Source: Anaerolineales bacterium
GTDB lineage: Bacteria; Chloroflexota; Anaerolineae; Anaerolineales; E44-bin32
Length of the DNA stretch: 10,355 nt
Reading direction: 5' to 3'
NCBI GenBank assembly: GCA_011772595.1
Contig: WVZH01000053.1
Location: 11,764 to 22,118 of the forward strand
Below the pieces are notes generated by a model. That model made no database searches and was not told the origin of the DNA. It saw only the letters and a program-made list of their open reading frames with translations. Numbering within the stretch: the stretch's first letter is position 1; every line of letters begins with the position of its first letter. Below, one piece after another: positions 1-6,647 of the stretch. Made by a program: the position numbers and the translations under genes.

Positions 1-82
1 TAGATGGCAACATTAGCCTACCAATTATTATTTGCACACGTTATGTCTAATTGGAATGAGACGAATCGGCTAATTAAATCGA

Positions 83-117
83 ACGACTTCGGAAGTCCCC
101 TGGACTTCCGAAGTCGT
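83..117 (-). terminator. Strong hairpin behind tRNA-Arg, probable terminator
   Basis: A perfect 16-bp stem (arm ACGACTTCGGAAGTCC at 83-98, its complement at 102-117) closes on a 3-nt loop. It begins 12 bp past the 3' end of the tRNA gene. On the minus strand it is followed only by a loose T-rich run (TTCGATTTAATT), so it is not a textbook intrinsic terminator. Each arm also contains a self-complementary core (ACTTC/GAAGT), so alternative folds are possible. Confidence 0.6.
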
Positions 118-129
118 ATTTGCAGGAGC

Positions 130-201
130 GCCCCTGGTAGGATTCGAACCCACAACAACCGGATTAGAAGTCCGGTGCTCTATCCGTTGAGCTACAGGGG
201 C
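130..201 (-). tRNA. tRNA-Arg (anticodon UCU)
   Basis: The reverse complement of these 72 bases folds into a complete cloverleaf. The acceptor stem GCCCCTG/CAGGGGC pairs over all 7 bp, the D-arm is GCTC/GAGC, the anticodon stem is CCGGA/TCCGG around the loop CTTCTAA, and the T-arm is GTGGG/CCTAC around TTCGAAT. The anticodon in the loop is TCT, which reads AGA and AGG arginine codons. CCA is not encoded: the gene is followed by TCC on the minus strand. It appears to be a single-gene unit with its own promoter and a hairpin behind it. Confidence 0.97.
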
Positions 202-235
202 AATGGTTCGCTGCCTACACTCGACAGCCTGGTCC

Positions 236-241
236 ATTATA
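236..241 (-). promoter_or_regulatory. -10 box of the tRNA-Arg promoter
   Basis: The minus strand reads TATAAT here, about 35 bp upstream of the first base of the tRNA, which suits a short 5' leader. No good -35 hexamer lies 16-18 bp further upstream, so this is a -10-only call. Confidence 0.5.
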
Positions 242-322
242 TACGAAAAGTTCTCTAGCTAGGCGAACCAGGCTTCTCATAAGCGTTCTGTGGGATTGTG
301 GATGGTGAGGTAGACGCAGGAA

Positions 323-769
323 CTAGGATTCGGTGTAAGGTCGAATCCCTTTGTAAACCCGCGGGCTGGAAAGGGTGCGCAGGATCATGCGTGGGGGGCG
401 GCCCAGCCGCTCACCCAGTTCGGCTGGAGTCATTGGAGTGTTTCCGTTGGAAAGGAATACACGGAAGACACCGTTAACCAAGCTCGTCTGTGGCGTGAGG
501 TAATCCGACTGGCGTGCGCAGTGGGAAATCAGTGTGTGCTGGATCCCCGCAACGCGTGTGACCTCTGCGGTCTCGGGATCGACGTAATCCACGAGCGTGG
601 CCGCATCCATGTCCGCAAAGGCTTCCTGATGCTCTCTGCAGAGATGACTGCGCAGATAGACTTCCAAGTCACGATCTGCTCGGTCCCACCACTCGTAATC
701 AATATGGAATTTGGTCTCTAAACTCGGTCTGACGAGGACACCTGGCCGCTGAGGCTTTCCGGAACTCAT
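323..769 (-). CDS. Uncharacterised 148-aa protein, coupled to the upstream 531-aa gene
   Basis: No function is recognised. The ATG at 769 is chosen over the in-frame TTG at 802 because it forms an ATGA overlap with the stop of the upstream gene and has GGAG 6 nt before it. The product is soluble, with no signal peptide or membrane segment. Residues about 22-50 are rich in aromatic, charged and His/Cys residues (H42, C44, H47), and a second cluster follows (H78, H83, C84), which might bind a metal or be structural. Residues about 98-145 look like a small winged helix (VFRVFLSNG, then TPMTPAELGERLGRPPRMILRTL). Together with the 531-aa protein it probably forms one functional unit, perhaps binding nucleic acid. 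That is inference from segment shape only. I believe similar proteins occur in other Chloroflexota but could not check this. Confidence 0.85.
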   Translation of the reverse strand: MSSGKPQRPGVLVRPSLETKFHIDYEWWDRADRDLEVYLRSHLCREHQEAFADMDAATLVDYVDPETAEVTRVAGIQHTLISHCARQSDYLTPQTSLVNGVFRVFLSNGNTPMTPAELGERLGRPPRMILRTLSSPRVYKGIRPYTES

Positions 770-2361
770 GCCCCGCTCCAAGCGTTTTGATCGAACCGCC
801 AATAGAGGTTACCGATGTATTCGAAATAGGGTTGGGTGACCAACTCTGTGAACACTGTTGCCGGCGCTACTCGGCTTAAAACGTTGACGCCCGAGTAGAG
901 GGATTGCGCATGAACTGCGCTCTGTGGAGTTAAGCGCGCCAATTCGCGGAAGATGTAGGCGATTAATCGATCGAGGGGCATCTCCCGCTGTTTACCACGC
1001 ATCCATGCCTCGTCAAGCGCAGCGGGGTCAATCAGACCGACGACCATGAGGTCGTCATAAGCTGTTCCGACTGCCTGTTTTAGCATGGTGAAACCGATAT
1101 TCCCTTCCTCATCGATCGTAACTGTACGAATCCAATCGTTCCGGCGTCTGCGGTCCACGGTCTCCACGATGACCTCACCGGGGTTCTCGCCGAGCCGCAC
1201 TTTCACCAATCCACCTGTAGGCACTTCATAACGCCGATACCATTCATCGAGCCCGAAGACATAACCTTTCTCGCGAACAACCCAACCCGGAAACCCCTCT
1301 CTGCTGTGTCCGTCGATCAAATTGAAACGTATACGTGGCGCTTCATAGGCTGTGGGGAACAATGGTCGCAATCGCACGGATAGAGGGAGCGAACCAACAC
1401 GCCAGTGAGGGAACAGGAGAGAGATCGTCACCTCATCCTGGGGCGTCCCCGGTCCAACCTCATTGCTGAGTTCGTCGTCAAGTGTTCGCTCAAGCGATCG
1501 TAGTTCCTCGGTAAGGAGGGATCGGTCGACCGATTTTGTCTCGCTTTCCAACCTGGGAGGCATGTAGAGAACTTCAGGCGGCTCGAGGCGTTTAAGATAC
1601 CATAACACCTCGCCAGCTGGTCCGACCTCATCAAATCTGTCGTCTTCCTGGAGGGCATAATCCAGTGAGAATTCCATCAATAAGGGATCGATCCCTTCCT
1701 GAAGCTCGATGTGCTCAAGCAGATCAGAAGTAGGTAAGGGACCTCCTTCCGAGACGTCTAGGATCGCCTCGGCGAGATTAAGATGTCCCTCGTGTATATC
1801 AGCCACTAACGCCCTGGGAAACCACCGCCCGGCGATGCGGAGAATATCGTCCGCCTGATCTAGCCGTGCCTCTAGACGATCTTCGATCACCCTTCGATAC
1901 GTCTCAAGCACACCTTCGGCAGTGCTGAGCGCGTTCTTTTCCCCATCGGGTTCTGGAGGATTGTTGAGCAGGTGATCCTCTAGACTAGCGGCAAACTCCC
2001 GCTTCTGACTGTCGCCCTCAAACTTGATTTGGATGACATCGAAGGTTCCGATGTCCGGATTTTCTCCCGGACGTACCGCAACGACCTCACCCACCACATT
2101 ACCGAGCGCAGGGAATACCAGCAACTGACCGATCTCGAATTCCTCAAAGGGCAAATAGGTGATGTAGTCGGTCTTGGCAGCTTGTTTGGCTTCCTGCTCA
2201 AGTCGCTCGAGGCGTTGTTCGACCAATTCCAAGGACATTTCTGACGACGTAAGGGGAACTTCTCGTTCGAGCAGCAAATTGTAAATAAATTCGAGGTCGT
2301 CTTCCGTGAGCTCAAACTCCGTCCAATATGCCTCATTTGAAAAACCACGCACAGAAAGCAT
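766..2361 (-). CDS. Uncharacterised 531-aa multi-domain protein with winged-helix-like segments
   Basis: No named family is recognised with confidence. The order seen is: a helical N-terminus (about 17-65); a compact beta-rich segment (about 74-132, FEIGQLLVFPALGNVVGEVV) resembling a small barrel; a segment at about 192-258 (LNLAEAILDVSEGGPLPTSDLL, ending DDRFDEVGPAGEVLWYLKRL) with the outline of a HARE-HTH-like winged helix; a beta-rich middle (about 310-415); and a helical C-terminus (about 462-525) that could be another winged helix. There is no signal peptide or transmembrane segment and no nucleotide-binding motif. The ATG at 2361 is preferred, but the in-frame TTG at 2373 lies directly behind AGTAGG and remains possible; neither has an ideally spaced ribosome site. 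It heads a two-gene unit whose second gene begins inside its stop codon, so equal or coupled expression is likely. A role in nucleic-acid binding or regulation is inference. Confidence 0.88.
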   Translation of the reverse strand: MLSVRGFSNEAYWTEFELTEDDLEFIYNLLLEREVPLTSSEMSLELVEQRLERLEQEAKQAAKTDYITYLPFEEFEIGQLLVFPALGNVVGEVVAVRPGENPDIGTFDVIQIKFEGDSQKREFAASLEDHLLNNPPEPDGEKNALSTAEGVLETYRRVIEDRLEARLDQADDILRIAGRWFPRALVADIHEGHLNLAEAILDVSEGGPLPTSDLLEHIELQEGIDPLLMEFSLDYALQEDDRFDEVGPAGEVLWYLKRLEPPEVLYMPPRLESETKSVDRSLLTEELRSLERTLDDELSNEVGPGTPQDEVTISLLFPHWRVGSLPLSVRLRPLFPTAYEAPRIRFNLIDGHSREGFPGWVVREKGYVFGLDEWYRRYEVPTGGLVKVRLGENPGEVIVETVDRRRRNDWIRTVTIDEEGNIGFTMLKQAVGTAYDDLMVVGLIDPAALDEAWMRGKQREMPLDRLIAYIFRELARLTPQSAVHAQSLYSGVNVLSRVAPATVFTELVTQPYFEYIGNLYWRFDQNAWSGA

Positions 2362-2392
2362 TGTGTGATTCAACCTACTAGGGGGGAATACT

Positions 2393-2405
2393 TTGACATT
2401 ATACT
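2393..2405 (+). promoter_or_regulatory. Candidate promoter elements for the DUF2007 gene
   Basis: Plus strand carries TTGACA at 2393-2398 and TATACT at 2400-2405, which cannot belong to the same promoter. If TATACT is the -10, transcription would start near 2412, just ahead of the ribosome site GGAGG at 2420-2424. If TTGACA is the -35, the -10 would be TACAGT at 2415-2420, and the start would fall inside or past the ribosome site. The first reading is preferred. Confidence 0.35.
2398..2403 (-). promoter_or_regulatory. -10 box of the 531/148-aa operon
   Basis: The minus strand has a consensus TATAAT here, about 37 bp before the ATG at 2361. No convincing -35 hexamer stands at 16-18 bp spacing. 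It overlaps a TATACT on the plus strand at 2400-2405, so the divergent promoters would share bases. Confidence 0.45.
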
Positions 2406-2428
2406 ACAAGCATTACAGTGGAGGCATT

Positions 2429-2689
2429 ATGAGTGAAGAGATGGTAGTCGTGGAAACCACATCGGGTGTATTGGAGGCAGAGATCCTCCGCGGATTGCTT
2501 GAAGCGCGTGGGATTTCTGTCCGCCTCTCCCACGAATCGGTTGCGACGATCTACGGCCTGAGTGTCGGTCCTCTCGCCGCGGTCGACATCCTCGTTCCAA
2601 CAAGCCAGGTTAGCGAAGCTCGACAGATCCTTGAGGACTACCATGCCGGGCGTCTCATGGAGGAAGACCCGGGACCCGAGGACGAATGA
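2429..2689 (+). CDS. DUF2007-family small protein
   Basis: An 86-aa soluble protein that fits the DUF2007 family, annotated as putative prokaryotic signal-transducing proteins. Members are one small ferredoxin-like domain whose molecular role is not established. The family pattern is visible: VVVETTSGVLEAEILRGLLE opens a strand and helix, the SV.LS..S segment follows, and DILVP..QVSEARQILEDY closes with a strand and helix. The tail (about 74-86) is acidic and probably disordered. The ATG at 2429 is chosen because GGAGG lies 4 nt before it; an in-frame TTG at 2393 would add 12 residues with no ribosome site. The gene is divergent from the 531/148-aa unit, with a 67-bp gap, and convergent with the M23 peptidase gene, 31 bp away. 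Confidence 0.88.
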   Translation: MSEEMVVVETTSGVLEAEILRGLLEARGISVRLSHESVATIYGLSVGPLAAVDILVPTSQVSEARQILEDYHAGRLMEEDPGPEDE

Positions 2690-2720
2690 TCATGTGTTAA
2701 CTAGCACAAACTCGCAAGAC

Positions 2721-4121
2721 TCACGGGAACCCGACCTGCACCCACTTCAACGGATCAACCGGTACGCCACCTACCCAGATCTCCCAATGGAGATGAGGAC
2801 CCGTCGAACGCCCAGTTCCACCTACAATTCCGATGACCTGTCCAGGTACGACGGTATCACCCTCCGAAACCAGGATTTCCGATTGATGGAAGTAACCGCT
2901 ATAAACCCCCCAGCCGTGATCGATGTAGGTAACACTGCCGCGCATCACAAGTGATCCGGCGAAGACCACCCTTCCGGGTGCTGGAGCCAGGATTTCCACG
3001 CCGGTTCCGCCATAAAAATCCAGTCCCGTGTGATAGTAGTAATAGGCACCTCGGTTATAGCTCCGGCGCGTACCGAAAACGGAAAGAAAACGCTCCGTGT
3101 AATAATCCGTTGGGAAGTGAAATGGACCTTCCCAAAATCGCTCCGGAGTTGCTGGTGAGAGAAGTGCTTCGACCATCTCTTGTTCGGGGTCAATGATGGC
3201 GAGATCGATCGTCTCGGAAGGCACACCATTAATGGTTTCGAAGCCGTACCCCCATTCCAAGACTTTGACGGGCTGCGAGAAAGTGTAAACCAAATCGCTT
3301 TGCGGGGATACGTCTAGACTGATTTCCAATTCGTACAATCCCGGATCGTTAAGCGCGTGAACGCCTTGAAGGGCAACGAGGGTTTCGCTTTCAAGGGGGA
3401 AGAAGTTTAAGCCCCACTCGCCGAACTGTCCTTCTACCTCAGCAGGCCGAATCAAATCGACAAGAAACCTTGTTGTCTGACCTTGACCGCTAGGCAGCGG
3501 ATCGATCTCAACGCCTCGAATGGGCTCCGGAAATGCATTGACCGGTCGATCCCCACCTGGAAGTACAACCGGAGATCCAGGCACAACCCACGTACGTAGA
3601 TCGTTGCCTGTGAAAGGGAAGAGGCTCCATGGGTTAACCCCAGTGCGTACTGCCAACTCAAACTTGCTCTCACCATCGTCGGGTATGAGCAGGGAGGAAT
3701 TTGAAAGGGTTTGTGAAATGTCCTCCCGCTCCGCGAGAATCATCGGTTGACCCACATAGACACGCCCAGGACTTACAACTCGATTGATCCGTGCCAAGTC
3801 CTCGGCACTTGTGCCATAACGAATGCCCAAGCTGCTCAGGTTTTCACCAAAAACGATCTCGCGGATGACGAGTACGCCTTCCACATCGTCATAGCCGGGA
3901 ATGATGAGTCGAGTGCCAGGGATTAGGATGGAAGGGTCTTCGATGTTATTCGCGGCGACAAGCGCTTCGACCGTTGTCCCAAACATAACTGCAATCGCCG
4001 TGAGGTTGTCACCAGGCTGGACAATGTAAACTGGACCTTGCGTTTGCGCACGTACAGGCGCGTAGGATACAAACAACAAAGCGATGATCAATGCGACTAC
4101 GAACCTACCCCTACGGTTCAT
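2721..4121 (-). CDS. Secreted LysM-LysM-M23 peptidoglycan endopeptidase
   Basis: A 466-aa zinc metallopeptidase expected to act on peptidoglycan cross-links outside the membrane. A signal peptide covers residues 1-25 (NRRGR, hydrophobic core, VRA-Q cleavage). LysM repeats lie at about 31-76 (VYIVQPGDNLTAIA) and 84-130 (IREIVFGENLSSLGIRYGTS); a decayed third copy is visible at about 153-190 (ELAVRTGVNPWSLF, then PGSPVVLPG). A beta-rich middle follows. The C-terminal M23 domain is intact: H364 and D368 in HTGLD, H412 in YFHQ, and H443/H445 in HLHWE, so the zinc-binding set is complete and the enzyme should be active. The ATG at 4121 has GGAG 7 nt upstream and lies inside the end of the DUF192 gene (11-bp overlap), so the two are coupled. 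Longer in-frame starts would put charged residues before the signal peptide. Confidence 0.95.
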   Translation of the reverse strand: MNRRGRFVVALIIALLFVSYAPVRAQTQGPVYIVQPGDNLTAIAVMFGTTVEALVAANNIEDPSILIPGTRLIIPGYDDVEGVLVIREIVFGENLSSLGIRYGTSAEDLARINRVVSPGRVYVGQPMILAEREDISQTLSNSSLLIPDDGESKFELAVRTGVNPWSLFPFTGNDLRTWVVPGSPVVLPGGDRPVNAFPEPIRGVEIDPLPSGQGQTTRFLVDLIRPAEVEGQFGEWGLNFFPLESETLVALQGVHALNDPGLYELEISLDVSPQSDLVYTFSQPVKVLEWGYGFETINGVPSETIDLAIIDPEQEMVEALLSPATPERFWEGPFHFPTDYYTERFLSVFGTRRSYNRGAYYYYHTGLDFYGGTGVEILAPAPGRVVFAGSLVMRGSVTYIDHGWGVYSGYFHQSEILVSEGDTVVPGQVIGIVGGTGRSTGPHLHWEIWVGGVPVDPLKWVQVGFP

Positions 4122-4482
4122 CTGAGAACTCCAACACCTCTCCCACACAGACCTGCTCTGCGATCTCAGGAAGACCTTCCAAGACAAAACGAGCTGGCGC
4201 TTGAGGTACATAGATTCTCCACGGTTGCGCTATTGTGTAATCTACGACCTTCTCGCTAGCGTCGATCCAAAACACACTCAATGGTAGAAATACGGCAAAC
4301 ATATGGATCGTCGTCAAGGTGATGCTCTCCGTAGGATAGACTAAGAGTAATCCTGTACCGCTCGGAAGCGTTCGGCGAAAAGTCAACCCGCGCAGATGGC
4401 AGAGGTACGAAGCGCACCTTTTCGCCCGCACGACGAACTCACCCCCTCTTGAACGATTGCGTACCTCAATCCATTGTGTCAT
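4111..4482 (-). CDS. DUF192 family protein
   Basis: A 123-aa protein of the DUF192 fold, a small beta-rich family of unknown biochemical role. Landmarks are RGLTFRRTLP at 31-40 (the family's GLM.R block), GLLLVYP at 44-50, HMFAVFLPLSVFWID at 60-74 (the M..T..PLD..FID block, here drifted), then VVDYTIAQPWR. Many family members carry a signal peptide; this one does not, so it is predicted cytoplasmic. The ATG at 4482 is chosen because the in-frame TTG at 4512 lies within the terminator hairpin of the preceding gene. No good ribosome site precedes 4482, so a leaderless or very short-leader transcript is possible. It is followed with an 11-bp overlap by the M23 peptidase gene, an arrangement suggesting joint work at the envelope. 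Confidence 0.85.
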   Translation of the reverse strand: MTQWIEVRNRSRGGEFVVRAKRCASYLCHLRGLTFRRTLPSGTGLLLVYPTESITLTTIHMFAVFLPLSVFWIDASEKVVDYTIAQPWRIYVPQAPARFVLEGLPEIAEQVCVGEVLEFSDEP

Positions 4483-4490
4483 CAGCACTA

Positions 4491-4520
4491 TTAAATAAAA
4501 GAGGCGACTCAAGCCGCCCC
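4491..4520 (-). terminator. Intrinsic terminator of the response regulator gene
   Basis: On the minus strand GGGGCGGC-TTGA-GTCGCCTC forms an 8-bp stem (two G-U pairs) at 4501-4520, followed by TTTTATTT. It begins 24 bp past the regulator's stop. It separates that gene from the DUF192/M23 pair. Confidence 0.75.
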
Positions 4521-4544
4521 GATTGATCGCCCCCTCGAAACCCC

Positions 4545-4931
4545 TCAGGACTGAAGGCTGAGGATCTTTTCAACGCTCTCCAACAGCTCCTGTGGTCCGA
4601 AGGGCTTGGTGATGTAATCGTCGACTTTGGCGATGTGCAGGCCCAGTACCTTGTCGATCGATTGTGCTTTTGCGGTAACAACGACCACAGGGATTTCTTT
4701 AATATCCTCGTCTGCTTTTATCTGTTGATAGACTTCCCACCCATCCATATCGGGCATCATGAGATCCAAAAGGATCAAATCGGGGCGTTCCCGACGCACA
4801 ATTTCAAGCCCCTCTACCCCTCCATTGGCTCCGATTACTTGGAATCCCTTTCGCCCCAAGATGAGTCGAACGAGATCGATCATCTCCGGTTCGTCTTCTA
4901 TGCAAACGACTCTCTTCTCTTCTTTCACCAT
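4545..4931 (-). CDS. Stand-alone receiver-domain response regulator (CheY-like)
   Basis: A 128-aa protein made of one receiver domain with no output domain. The phospho-acceptor is D56 in LILLDLMMPDMDG; the acidic pocket is E12/D13; the conserved Thr is T86 in VVVVTAK and the Lys is K109 in ITKPF. All switch residues are present, so phosphorylation by a histidine kinase is expected, with signalling through protein contact. No kinase gene lies in the window, so its partner is unknown. The start is firm: GGAGG lies 5 nt before the ATG at 4931. It has its own promoter with an overlapping inverted repeat, and its own terminator, so it is a single-gene unit. The role could be motility, a phosphorelay or stress signalling; the sequence does not decide. 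Confidence 0.95.
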   Translation of the reverse strand: MVKEEKRVVCIEDEPEMIDLVRLILGRKGFQVIGANGGVEGLEIVRRERPDLILLDLMMPDMDGWEVYQQIKADEDIKEIPVVVVTAKAQSIDKVLGLHIAKVDDYITKPFGPQELLESVEKILSLQS

Positions 4932-4949
4932 TCAAGCCTCCCCCAAGGC

Positions 4950-4977
4950 GTCATACACTGCTCGTAGTGTATCACAA
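4950..4977 (-). promoter_or_regulatory. Promoter of the response regulator with an inverted repeat
   Basis: Minus strand: -35 TTGTGA (4972-4977), 16-bp spacer, -10 TATGAC (4950-4955), about 20 bp before the start codon. A 7-bp inverted repeat ATACACT-N6-AGTGTAT (4953-4972) spans the spacer and touches both hexamers, as an operator would. Confidence 0.5.
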
Positions 4978-4980
4978 CCA

Positions 4981-5150
4981 CTATCCCGCGCAACCATGGA
5001 GGACGGATCGCTCAAGATCGCATCTTTGCGGGTGTCGATCGTATCCGAGAGAAAGCTGCCCCTTGACGTCCCTACTCTGAAAATAATCGAGAGGGAATTT
5101 CCAAATCTTCAGGGGGTCTCTGGTGACGGATTACCTGAATACCCCTTATA
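4981..5150. other. Non-coding stretch between the M50 and response regulator genes
   Basis: This is most of the 315-bp gap at 4932-5246; the rest of the gap is the regulator promoter at one end and the M50 terminator at the other. A plus-strand open frame from the ATG at 4996 has no ribosome site and no family resemblance. I see no RNA gene or repeat in it. Confidence 0.5.
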
Positions 5151-5154
5151 CAAT

Positions 5155-5207
5155 AAAAACGATGATGACGATAGCGGACCATTTGGGCTATCGCGCATAT
5201 CATCATC
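5155..5207 (-). terminator. Intrinsic terminator of the M50 protease gene
   Basis: Two stacked stems are visible: GATGATGA (5161-5168) with TCATCATC (5200-5207), and CGATAGC (5169-5175) with GCTATCG (5187-5193), with a 6-nt bulge between them. On the minus strand the hairpin is followed by GTTTTTATT. It starts 40 bp past the protease stop. A separate 6-bp hairpin (TCGATG/CATCGA, near 5208-5225) lies between. Confidence 0.8.
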
Positions 5208-5246
5208 TCGATGTTCGAGCATCGAAAGGATATGTCTGACGTCTAC

Positions 5247-6389
5247 CTACTCCTGAAGCGCCGGAGCAGTTACCGGGAGAATATCCGCTCGTGTTGAGAC
5301 CAGGTGATACACCTCGCTGATATCCCTTGCCGTTAGCAAACCCATAAATCGACCCCCTTTACTCACGACAGGGAGGGCTTCCAGTCGCTGCTCCATGAGC
5401 CGCCTCTGCGCTTCAACAAGACTGTCCTGCGGTGTGACGGGATTAATTTCCTTATCCATGACCTGACTTATAGACACATCGGGACCAAACTCGTCCAATG
5501 CCTTTACCAGACGTGCATGGGTGAGAATGCCGACCAAGTTCTCTCCATCGCAGATGGGGAAATCGGACTGAAAGGTATTCAGCGTGAGTTGAACGGCTTC
5601 GCGTAACGTCGAGTTCATTCGGAGTGGCTCTGGTCCACGCGAGTACGCCTGCTCAACAGTCAAACCGCCCAGAACGCTACGAATTTGTACAGCCTGACCT
5701 TCCTGCCCAGCACCCATGTAGATGAAAACCGCGATGACAATCAGGAAGAGACCTCCTTGCAAGAAGCCCCACAAACCGAGCAGCCAGGCTAAGGACTGCC
5801 CGATAGATACGGCAAGCCTGGTCGCACGCGCATAGGACATGCGTGACGCCAAGATCGCTCGTAACACACGGCCTCCGTCCATCGGGAATGCAGGCAACAG
5901 ATTGAACAAACCAAGGAACAGGTTCGAAGAAAACACGTAGCCAAATACTGAGATCAAGCTGAATTGCCCGAGATTCGATAGAAGCGCCGGGAGGTCGTTT
6001 AAACGAAGCTCCAAACCCAGCGCTAAGCTGACGAGAGCCAGCAAAATTGCCAACACAAAGTTGACCATCGGTCCTGCGATGGCGATGACAAACTCTTCCA
6101 TTGGCTTCTCAGGAATGCGTGCAAGCTGTGCGACCCCTCCAATCGGTAGCAACACAATCTGTTTAACTGTCACGCCGTAGCGCTGTGCTGCAACGCTGTG
6201 CCCCAACTCGTGCAAGACAACGATGGAGAAGAGCAGCAGCGTTGAGACCACACCAAACGCAGCCCCGGTTGCCCCGCCACCCGTCAAGAGACTGAATTGA
6301 AGCGCCGACCAGATAAGGATCAAGGGGAAAGTTATGTGCATGCGGATGTCGATTCCACGCACGCTGAATAGCGTAAACGAATTACTCAT
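5247..6389 (-). CDS. M50 site-2-type membrane metalloprotease with two CBS domains
   Basis: A 380-aa intramembrane zinc protease of the site-2 protease group, which cuts substrates such as anti-sigma factors within the membrane. Hydrophobic segments are at about 19-35, 44-63, 101-127, 142-165 and 195-226. The zinc site is HELGH at 60-64 with the third ligand D171 in NLLPAFPMDGGR (163-174); AGPMVN at 105-110 is also typical. Two CBS domains follow the membrane part (about 246-303 and 308-364), a fusion seen in one branch of the family and thought to sense adenine nucleotides. The catalytic residues are intact, so it should be active. GGAGG lies 5 nt before the ATG at 6389. It is a single-gene unit ending in a strong terminator; no anti-sigma factor gene lies nearby, so the substrate cannot be guessed. 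Confidence 0.96.
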   Translation of the reverse strand: MSNSFTLFSVRGIDIRMHITFPLILIWSALQFSLLTGGGATGAAFGVVSTLLLFSIVVLHELGHSVAAQRYGVTVKQIVLLPIGGVAQLARIPEKPMEEFVIAIAGPMVNFVLAILLALVSLALGLELRLNDLPALLSNLGQFSLISVFGYVFSSNLFLGLFNLLPAFPMDGGRVLRAILASRMSYARATRLAVSIGQSLAWLLGLWGFLQGGLFLIVIAVFIYMGAGQEGQAVQIRSVLGGLTVEQAYSRGPEPLRMNSTLREAVQLTLNTFQSDFPICDGENLVGILTHARLVKALDEFGPDVSISQVMDKEINPVTPQDSLVEAQRRLMEQRLEALPVVSKGGRFMGLLTARDISEVYHLVSTRADILPVTAPALQE

Positions 6390-6508
6390 TACGTCCTCCC
6401 TTGGCGACTAGATCCGTATAAAAACTGCACAGAAAAAAGGTTCGCTAGCGAGAATGGGAACGGTAGCAGCGCGCGTCTGGGGTTACCCACATAGCGGATA
6501 ATCGTTCT

Positions 6509-6600
6509 CTATTCCGCCGTCGATGCATTTTTGAGCAGCTTCTTCAAAGTAATTCTATCAAAATGGATGCGTTTTCGGAGGTATAAAGCCGGAATTCGAC
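6509..6600 (-). pseudogene. Possible remnant of an excisionase-type HTH domain
   Basis: In one minus-strand frame this segment reads CRIPALYLRKRIHFDR then ITLKKLLKNA before a stop at 6509-6511. This resembles the second half of HTH_17/excisionase-type domains (R.IPA...G...RF......L...L). The first half of such a domain is not visible, the frame runs back into the VanY-like gene, and there is no start or ribosome site. It may be a decayed fragment or chance. Confidence 0.2.
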
Positions 6601-6647
6601 ATTGCGTAAGTTGTTGAGGTCGCTTGCGATATGACGCCAGTGCACCC

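Noticed and set aside
4..258. 84-codon plus-strand open frame at the left edge
   Set aside because: It runs through the whole tRNA-Arg gene on the opposite strand; its middle is simply the antisense of the cloverleaf.
770..802. Upstream TTG start extending the 148-aa protein by 11 residues
   Set aside because: The ATG at 769 has a good GGAG and the ATGA coupling; the TTG has neither.
2693..2708. Possible bidirectional terminator between the convergent DUF2007 and M23 genes
   Set aside because: The stem is only about 5 bp with a G-U pair (TGTGT/GCACA) and lacks T-runs on either side.
4483..4512. TTG start extending DUF192 by 10 residues
   Set aside because: It lies inside the terminator hairpin of the preceding gene, so the extension is unlikely to be transcribed independently or translated.
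4759..5256. 165-codon plus-strand open frame opposite the response regulator and the following gap
   Set aside because: Its first part is antisense to a clear receiver gene, it has no ribosome site, and the remainder shows no family resemblance and crosses the M50 terminator.
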